From assembly GCA_938014855.1 (NCBI GenBank), contig CALLQM010000411.1, forward strand, positions 1 through 10,091: DNA of 10,091 bases, read 5' to 3'. The notes beneath the pieces are model-generated. The model searched no databases. It was not told where the DNA came from and was given only the letters and a program-made list of their open reading frames with translations. This document shows positions 5,643-10,091 of this stretch, piece after piece. This DNA is from an uncultured Clostridia bacterium (lineage in GTDB: Bacteria; Bacillota; Clostridia; Oscillospirales; Ruminococcaceae). Both the position numbers and the translations under genes were made by a program. Each line of letters begins with the position of its first letter. The stretch's first letter is position 1.

Positions 5643-6545
5643 ATGTATGATATTATCATTGTAGGTGCAGGTACGGCAGGACTTTCGGCCGCGATTTATG
5701 GTGTTCGTGCCGGCAAAAAAGTTCTTGTACTGGAAACCGCTACGTATGGAGGACAAATCATTTCTTCTCCGGAAGTGGAAAATTATCCGGGTATTAAAAA
5801 AATTTCAGGATTTGAGTTTGCGACAAATCTTTATGAACAAGCATCTGAACTGGGCGCTGAAATCGAAATTGCGCAGGTAACTCAGATTCGCGATGAAGGC
5901 GAGCATAAAGTGGTTGTAACAGAGGAAAAAGAATATACCGGTCGTTCTGTAATTTTGGCTTCCGGCGCAAAGAATCGCCCGCTTGGATTAGAAAATGAAA
6001 AGGAACTGATTGGCCGGGGAATCTCATACTGTGCGACATGTGACGGCGCTTTTTATAAAGGAAAAGTGGTTGCAGTTGCTGGCGGCGGCAGTACCGCGCT
6101 GGAGGATGCGGCGTTTTTGACCGGTTACTGTGAAAAAGTTTATCTAATCCATCGCCGCGATGCATTCCGCGGGGAAACAAAATTAGTAGAGAATCTTCGC
6201 AAAAAAGAAAATATTGAATTTGTTTTGGACAGTACCATTGAAAAACTGATTGCTGAGCAAACATTGCAGGCGATTGAAGTGCGTAATGTAAAAACAAAGG
6301 AAATGAAAACCATCCAATTAAACGGCTTATTTATTGCAATTGGACAGATGCCGGAAAATGGCGCCTTTTCACCGCCGGTTGAATTAGACAAATCCGGATA
6401 TATCATTGCAGGAGAAAACTGCAAAACCAATGCAGCCGGAATTTTTGCGGCAGGGGACTGTCGTACCAAAACGGTTCGTCAGCTGGCAACTGCGGCGGCT
6501 GATGGTGCAGTTGCGGCATTAGCGGCTTGTGAATTTATCCAGTAA
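5643..6545 (+). CDS. trxB: NADPH-dependent thioredoxin reductase
   Basis: A 300-residue FAD flavoprotein that reduces thioredoxin with NADPH. The FAD Rossmann motif GAGTAG lies at 8-13. The redox-active pair is C130-A-T-C133 followed by DG. The NADPH-binding GGGSTA is at 147-152, and HRRDAFR at 170-176 gives the arginines that select NADPH. The C-terminal FAD motif AAGDC (269-273) is intact. The HRRxxxR motif argues against the ferredoxin-dependent flavin type (FFTR) found in some clostridia, despite the ferredoxin gene nearby. The length is slightly short but typical for low-GC Gram-positives. The ATG has an ideal AAAGGAGG 7 nt upstream. It follows trxA in the same direction with a partial terminator between them, so expression can be joint or independent. 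Confidence 0.97.
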   Translation: MYDIIIVGAGTAGLSAAIYGVRAGKKVLVLETATYGGQIISSPEVENYPGIKKISGFEFATNLYEQASELGAEIEIAQVTQIRDEGEHKVVVTEEKEYTGRSVILASGAKNRPLGLENEKELIGRGISYCATCDGAFYKGKVVAVAGGGSTALEDAAFLTGYCEKVYLIHRRDAFRGETKLVENLRKKENIEFVLDSTIEKLIAEQTLQAIEVRNVKTKEMKTIQLNGLFIAIGQMPENGAFSPPVELDKSGYIIAGENCKTNAAGIFAAGDCRTKTVRQLATAAADGAVAALAACEFIQ

Positions 6546-6560
6546 GAATTTAAAATTATT

Positions 6561-6598
6561 AGAGACCGTGCGTTTTATAAAAACGCACGGTCTCTTTT
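6561..6598 (+). terminator. Strong Rho-independent terminator of trxB
   Basis: AGAGACCGTGCGTTTT (6561-6576) pairs perfectly over 16 bp with 6580-6595 around a 3-nt loop, followed by TTTT. It begins 15 nt after the trxB stop and isolates trxB from the TRAP operon. Confidence 0.92.
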
Positions 6599-6860
6599 GC
6601 TTTCGGTATAAAATTACGTTAGGCGTTATCCATTCCAAAAACTAGGAATGATTAACAACGGATAGAATGGGTTGTTGTATAAAAGGTATAGGAATTCAAA
6701 ATGGTTCCACAATTACAGGAATGATTTTGTATATTTTTTACTATAAAGGTTCCATATTTGCAATGAAATAATCAATTAACAGCAAAAAAGTCCCTAAAAG
6801 GTGTTAAAAAAATGCTATGATTCGCAATTTTTTACGATTTCGTTTGTATGACCAATGGGC
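6599..6860. promoter_or_regulatory. TRAP operon upstream region with AGGAAT repeats
   Basis: About 260 bp of AT-rich DNA without a credible gene. CATTCC (6631-6636) and GGAATG (6645-6650) form an inverted repeat with 8 bp between. AGGAATGATT occurs at 6644-6653 and again at 6717-6726, with AGGAATT at 6690-6696. AACAAC (6653-6658) and GTTGTT (6671-6676) form another short dyad. These could be activator or two-component response-regulator sites for the transporter. I see no riboswitch or RNA gene. Confidence 0.35.
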
Positions 6861-6866
6861 TATAAT
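6861..6866 (+). promoter_or_regulatory. -10 element of the TRAP operon
   Basis: A perfect TATAAT lies 50 bp before the dctP ATG. At the 17-bp distance the -35 is poor (TTTCGT, 6838-6843), which suggests that transcription needs an activator. The leader ends with the strong ribosome site GGAGGAG (6902-6908). Confidence 0.5.
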
Positions 6867-6916
6867 GATAAAAGAAGGCAATCGCCTAAAAATGAAAACA
6901 TGGAGGAGAAATAAGA

Positions 6917-7996
6917 ATGAAAAGACTTCTTACCGGTTTTGTGGCAACAATCATGGCTGCATCTTTGGTAGCTTGCGGAGGTACGAAAGCTCCAGCGGAA
7001 TCGTCCGAGGCAGCTTCCAGCGAGGCTCCTGCATCTGAAGCAGCTGCTTCTGAAGATGCATCTGCAGAAGAAACCGCAGCAGAACCTGAGTTTGTACTGA
7101 GATATGCCGAAAACCAGCCTCAGGATTACCCGACCACACAGGGCGCTTATAAATTTGCTGAAATGGTTGAAGAAAAGACAAACGGAAGAATTAAGGTTGA
7201 AGTATATCACGGTGCTCAGCTCGGTGATGAAAAATCTGTTTTGGAACAAATGCAGTTTGGTGCAATCGACTTTGCACGTGTAAGCCTGTCTCCTTTGGCA
7301 GAGTTTGCTCCTCAGCTCAATGTGCTCCAGCTCCCGTTTATGTATCGTGACGGCGAACATATGTGGAAAGTTCTCGAAGGCGAAATCGGCGACGAGTTCA
7401 AAAACGGACTTGGCGATTCCGGCTTGGTTGGTCTTTCTTGGTATGATGCAGGTGCACGTAACTTCTACAACTCCAAGAGAGAAATCAAAACCATTGATGA
7501 CATGAAGGGCCTGAGCATCCGCGTTCAGGAAAATGAACTGATGATGGATATGGTTTCCGCTTTGGGCGCAAACCCGACTCCGATGACCTATGGTGAAGTT
7601 TATTCCGGTCTGCAGACTGGTACAATCGATGGCGCAGAAAACAACTGGCCTTCTTATGAGTCTACTTCCCACTATGAAGTTGCAAAATACTTCTGCCTGG
7701 ATGAACACACCCGTGTTCCGGAACTCCAGATTGTTTCCAAGATGACCATGGATAAACTGTCTGAAGAAGATCAGCAGATCATCCGTGACTGTGCAGTAGA
7801 ATCCGCTAAAGTTGAGCGTGAACTGTGGGCTGAGCGCGAAAAACTTTCGGAAGAAAAAGTAAAAGAAGGCGGCAGCGTTATCACCGAATTGGCTCCGGAA
7901 GAGAAACAGAAATTCCAGGATGCCTGCAAACCTCTCTATGAGAAATTTGCTGGTGACTACATGGATACCGTTAACAAAATCATGGAAACCAAATAA
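6917..7996 (+). CDS. dctP: TRAP transporter solute-binding lipoprotein (DctP family)
   Basis: A 359-residue extracellular receptor that captures an organic acid and hands it to the DctQM permease. The signal peptide ends in lipobox L-V-A-C20, so it is lipid-anchored, as expected in a Gram-positive. Residues about 24-58 form a flexible Ala/Ser/Glu-rich tether. The mature DctP fold follows; R202 in the SIRVQ segment (200-204) fits the conserved arginine that clamps the ligand carboxylate, with further family blocks around GARNFYN (179-185) and GTIDGAENN (235-243). The ATG has GGAGGAG upstream. A strong terminator after the stop separates it from the permease genes, favouring excess receptor. 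The sequence is of the sugar-acid/dicarboxylate-like group, but no catabolic genes are present, so the substrate stays open. The opposite-strand reading at 6860-7708 is a shadow. Confidence 0.95.
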   Translation: MKRLLTGFVATIMAASLVACGGTKAPAESSEAASSEAPASEAAASEDASAEETAAEPEFVLRYAENQPQDYPTTQGAYKFAEMVEEKTNGRIKVEVYHGAQLGDEKSVLEQMQFGAIDFARVSLSPLAEFAPQLNVLQLPFMYRDGEHMWKVLEGEIGDEFKNGLGDSGLVGLSWYDAGARNFYNSKREIKTIDDMKGLSIRVQENELMMDMVSALGANPTPMTYGEVYSGLQTGTIDGAENNWPSYESTSHYEVAKYFCLDEHTRVPELQIVSKMTMDKLSEEDQQIIRDCAVESAKVERELWAEREKLSEEKVKEGGSVITELAPEEKQKFQDACKPLYEKFAGDYMDTVNKIMETK

Positions 7997-8030
7997 GAAT
8001 CTGATTGATTATTAGGTACATAGCAACGGT

Positions 8031-8062
8031 GCAAGCCGCCCCAGGCGGGCGGCTTGCTTTTT
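8031..8062 (+). terminator. Intra-operon terminator between dctP and dctQ
   Basis: GCAAGCCGCCC (8031-8041) pairs perfectly with GGGCGGCTTGC (8047-8057) around a 5-nt loop and is followed by TTTTT. The stem is very GC-rich. A second small hairpin follows: TTTACC/GGTAAA (8060-8074) or, alternatively, CCCGC/GCGGG (8064-8079). No clear promoter follows, so dctQM probably depends on leakage through this site. Confidence 0.88.
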
Positions 8063-8151
8063 ACCCGCGGTAAAGCGGGGGTTTTACTTTGATCAAGCAT
8101 CAATCTTTGAAAGCGTTTTGTCGGGTGAATGGAGCAGAGGAGGGGAATGGA

Positions 8152-8664
8152 TTGAAAAAGATAGCCAATGCAATTACTACTTTTTTTGATATGATTTATC
8201 GAATCCTGTTGGAATACTCGAAAATTGTACTATTGGTTATTGTAGTTATTGTAAGTACACAGGTCATCTCAAGAAAATTTATTGGAGTATCCATCCGTTG
8301 GTCGGAAGAAGTGGCTTTGCTGCTGATGGTCTGGATGGCGTTTATATCCATGGCAATTGGTGTTGAGAAAAAACTGCATATCTCGATTTCCATGTTTTAT
8401 GATATGTTTCCCAAAAAGCTGAGATCAATTTTTGATAAAATCAACTATGGTGTCATCTTTTTGTTTGGAGTCGTTTTAATGTATTATGGGGCAAAGCTGA
8501 TTGGAAGCACTTCCAGTTCAACCTTGCCGGCGACAAAATGGCCGGCCTGCACACTATATTTAATGATGCCGGTAGGCGTACTTTTTATCTGCTATTATAC
8601 CATTTTGGATTTGTTCAAACTCGATCAATTCCGGCATAAAGAAATTGAAGGAGGAGACGAGTAA
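8152..8664 (+). CDS. dctQ: TRAP transporter small permease subunit (DctQ family)
   Basis: A 170-residue membrane protein that pairs with the large permease subunit and docks the substrate receptor. The start is set at TTG 8152 because AGGAGG (8138-8143) sits 8 nt upstream; longer readings from TTG 8089 or GTG 8125 lack a ribosome site and would run into the terminator region. Four membrane segments are seen at about 22-42, 53-71, 98-118 and 133-154. The family motif R-W-S-E-E at 49-53, followed by LLLMVWMAF, is clear, as is the LHI after the second helix (75-77). Its TAA overlaps the dctM ATG by one base (TAATG), so the two are translationally coupled. Confidence 0.93.
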   Translation: MKKIANAITTFFDMIYRILLEYSKIVLLVIVVIVSTQVISRKFIGVSIRWSEEVALLLMVWMAFISMAIGVEKKLHISISMFYDMFPKKLRSIFDKINYGVIFLFGVVLMYYGAKLIGSTSSSTLPATKWPACTLYLMMPVGVLFICYYTILDLFKLDQFRHKEIEGGDE

Positions 8665-9962
8665 TGGCGGATATGAATTTAGCGGTTGCAATTCTTTTGG
8701 GCAGTTTCTTTATTTTTATTATTTGTAAAATGCCAATTACATTTGCTCTTGCGGCATCAACATCCATTACGATGTTTTATTTAGGAATCCCCCTGATGGC
8801 AATGGTACAGCAAATGGCAAAAGCTATCAACAGTTTTTCGCTGATGGCGATCCCGTTCTTTATTCTTGCCGGCGAAATCATGGGCGCGGGCGGAATATCG
8901 GACCGAATGGTGGGCTTTGCGAATATATTGGTGGGCAGATTCCGCGGCGGGCTTGCGCAGGTAAACTGCTTGGACTCGATGTTCTTTGGCGGTATTTCCG
9001 GATCCGCAGTAGCCGACGTTTCTTCCCTTGGTACCATTGTAATCCCTATGATGGAAAAATCGGGATATGATAAGGACTTTTCGGTTGCAATCACGGTTGC
9101 AAGCTCGTGCCAAGGCGTTTTGATTCCTCCGTCTCATAATATGATCATGTACTCGCTTGCCGCCGGCGGCGTATCGGTTGGACGCTTGTTTTTGGGCGGC
9201 TATCTGCCGGGTGTCATGGTTGGTATTTCCTTGATGGTCGTTTGCGGAGTGATTTCCAAAAAGCGCAACTATCCTCGTGAAAAAGCAGTTTCCTTTAAGG
9301 AAGCCATTAAAATTACGCAAGAGGCGCTCGCCGCACTGTTTACAGCAGTTATCATTATGTTCGGTGTTTCGCTGGGTATCTTTACAGCGACCGAATCAGC
9401 GGCAATTGCATGCGTCTATGCGTTTATAATTTCAATTTTTTATTACAAAGAACTGAAATTAAAGCAAATGCCTAAAATCCTTATGAACTGCGTCAGAACG
9501 CTGGCTATGGTGTTTAGCTTAATTGCGGCGGCCGGTGCATTTGGATGGCTTCTGGCTTATCTGAAAGTTCCAACTATGATCACAAATGCACTGTTAAATG
9601 TAAGCGATAATAAAGTGGTTGTATTTTTACTTATCAATTTAATGCTTCTGGTTTTGGGATGCATTATGGATATGGCTCCGCTGATCCTGATTTGCACACC
9701 GATTTTACTTCCGGTTGTGCAGACATTCGGAATGGATCCTGTACAGTTCGGAGTGATGCTTATTATGAACTTGGCAATCGGCCTTTGCACACCTCCGGTT
9801 GGCTCGGCTTTGTTTGTAGGCTGTGCAATTGGCAGAATCAAGGTAGAACAAGTCACAAAGGCATTGATTCCAATGTATGCAGGCATGGTAATCGTGCTGA
9901 TGCTGGTCACGTTTGTACCGCAGTTTTCCATGTTCCTGCCTCAGCTGATTATGCCGGCTTAA
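8664..9962 (+). CDS. dctM: TRAP transporter large permease subunit (DctM family)
   Basis: A 432-residue, multi-helix (about 11-12 segments) ion-coupled permease of the DctM/IT superfamily that moves the solute across the membrane with Na+ or H+. Hallmark segments are intact: AIPFFILAGEIM (62-73), GGISGSAVADVSSLG (109-123), GVLIPPSHNMIMY (151-163), GIFTATESAA (238-247), MDMAPLILICTPILLP (335-350) and CTPPVGSALFVG (375-386). The two re-entrant hairpin regions with their Gly/Ser and Pro-Pro motifs bind ions and substrate in this family. Length and ends are normal. The ATG follows AAGGAGG (8648-8654) and overlaps the dctQ stop. No fusion, frameshift or missing part is seen. Confidence 0.95.
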   Translation: MADMNLAVAILLGSFFIFIICKMPITFALAASTSITMFYLGIPLMAMVQQMAKAINSFSLMAIPFFILAGEIMGAGGISDRMVGFANILVGRFRGGLAQVNCLDSMFFGGISGSAVADVSSLGTIVIPMMEKSGYDKDFSVAITVASSCQGVLIPPSHNMIMYSLAAGGVSVGRLFLGGYLPGVMVGISLMVVCGVISKKRNYPREKAVSFKEAIKITQEALAALFTAVIIMFGVSLGIFTATESAAIACVYAFIISIFYYKELKLKQMPKILMNCVRTLAMVFSLIAAAGAFGWLLAYLKVPTMITNALLNVSDNKVVVFLLINLMLLVLGCIMDMAPLILICTPILLPVVQTFGMDPVQFGVMLIMNLAIGLCTPPVGSALFVGCAIGRIKVEQVTKALIPMYAGMVIVLMLVTFVPQFSMFLPQLIMPA

Positions 9963-9978
9963 TCAAACAATGCGGCGA

Positions 9979-10008
9979 TTGACAGCTGGTAAATTTTTGT
10001 GGTATAGT
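9979..10008 (+). promoter_or_regulatory. Strong promoter after the TRAP operon
   Basis: A perfect -35 TTGACA (9979-9984), 18 bp, then TATAGT (10003-10008) carrying the TGTGG extended -10. It starts 17 bp after the dctM stop. Transcription would begin near 10015. It drives either a short RNA ending at the next hairpin or a gene beyond the window. Confidence 0.75.
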
Positions 10009-10014
10009 ACATTT

Positions 10015-10072
10015 TAGTGTTCTGCTTCACGCAGGAAAAGCAAACGGGATGCCCTTGGGCATCCCGTTTAAA
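10015..10072 (+). ncRNA. Possible small RNA or attenuated leader
   Basis: From the predicted start, about 58 nt would be made before a terminator-like stem. A first hairpin, TTCTGC (10020-10025) with GCAGGA (10031-10036) and one G-T pair, is followed by the 13-bp stem at 10042-10069. No open frame fits. The start is predicted from the promoter only; expression is not shown. Confidence 0.35.
10042..10070 (+). terminator. Terminator hairpin after the TRAP operon
   Basis: AAACGGGATGCCC (10042-10054) pairs perfectly over 13 bp with GGGCATCCCGTTT (10057-10069) around a TT centre. The U-tract lies within the stem's 3' end (GTTTAAATT), so strength is moderate. It can end dctM transcripts, and it also lies in the path of the promoter at 9979-10008. 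Confidence 0.75.
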
Positions 10073-10091
10073 TTATGATGTAACCGGCATC

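Noticed and set aside
5643..6545. Ferredoxin-dependent flavin thioredoxin reductase (FFTR) because a ferredoxin gene is nearby
   Set aside because: GGGSTA and HRRDAFR are the NADPH-binding signatures of ordinary TrxB.
6860..7708. Long opposite-strand open frame across dctP
   Set aside because: It mirrors a well-supported dctP gene in the other strand and has no recognisable domains, consistent with codon-bias shadowing.
1..10091. CRISPR arrays, tRNA/rRNA genes, insertion sequences or prophage parts
   Set aside because: No regularly spaced repeats, cloverleaf-like segments, transposase or phage genes were seen on either strand.

Overview
The window looks like chromosome of an anaerobic, low-to-moderate GC Gram-positive bacterium of the Clostridia type. 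The evidence is an oxygen-sensitive class III ribonucleotide reductase with an NrdR-type promoter, 2[4Fe-4S] ferredoxin biology, strong AGGAGG ribosome sites, TTG/GTG starts, and a lipoprotein TRAP receptor with the Ala/Ser/Glu-rich linker common in Clostridia. The genus cannot be named from the sequence alone.

Layout. (1) 1-2225, minus strand: nrdD, anaerobic ribonucleoside-triphosphate reductase. Its frame meets a TGA at 36-38, exactly where a zinc-site cysteine is expected, and the conserved protein sequence continues in frame past that TGA to the window edge. The glycyl-radical end lies outside the window. Upstream is a near-consensus promoter straddled by two NrdR-like boxes whose centres are 31 bp apart. 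(2) 2426-3932, minus strand: two tandem paralogous GntR/FCD regulators (about 53% identical by hand count), separated by a perfect 38-bp palindrome. (3) 4272-5053, plus strand: a small 2[4Fe-4S] ferredoxin translationally coupled to a four-helix NapH-like iron-sulfur membrane protein, transcribed divergently from the second regulator. (4) 5152-6545, plus strand: trxA and trxB, a complete NADPH-thioredoxin system, each gene followed by a hairpin. (5) 6917-9962, plus strand: a DctP-DctQ-DctM TRAP transporter with a strong terminator between receptor and permease genes. (6) 9979-10070: a strong promoter followed within about 60 nt by a 13-bp hairpin, which could be a small RNA or an attenuated leader.

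How the parts relate. NrdD makes deoxynucleotides without oxygen. TrxA/TrxB keep protein disulfides reduced. The ferredoxin/membrane pair could pass low-potential electrons at the membrane. The TRAP system imports an unidentified organic acid, and the FCD regulators are of the kind that sense such acids. No catabolic genes lie in the window, so the TRAP substrate is open. The observation most worth following up is the in-frame TGA in nrdD: a selenocysteine-type recoding site, a real mutation, or a sequence error.
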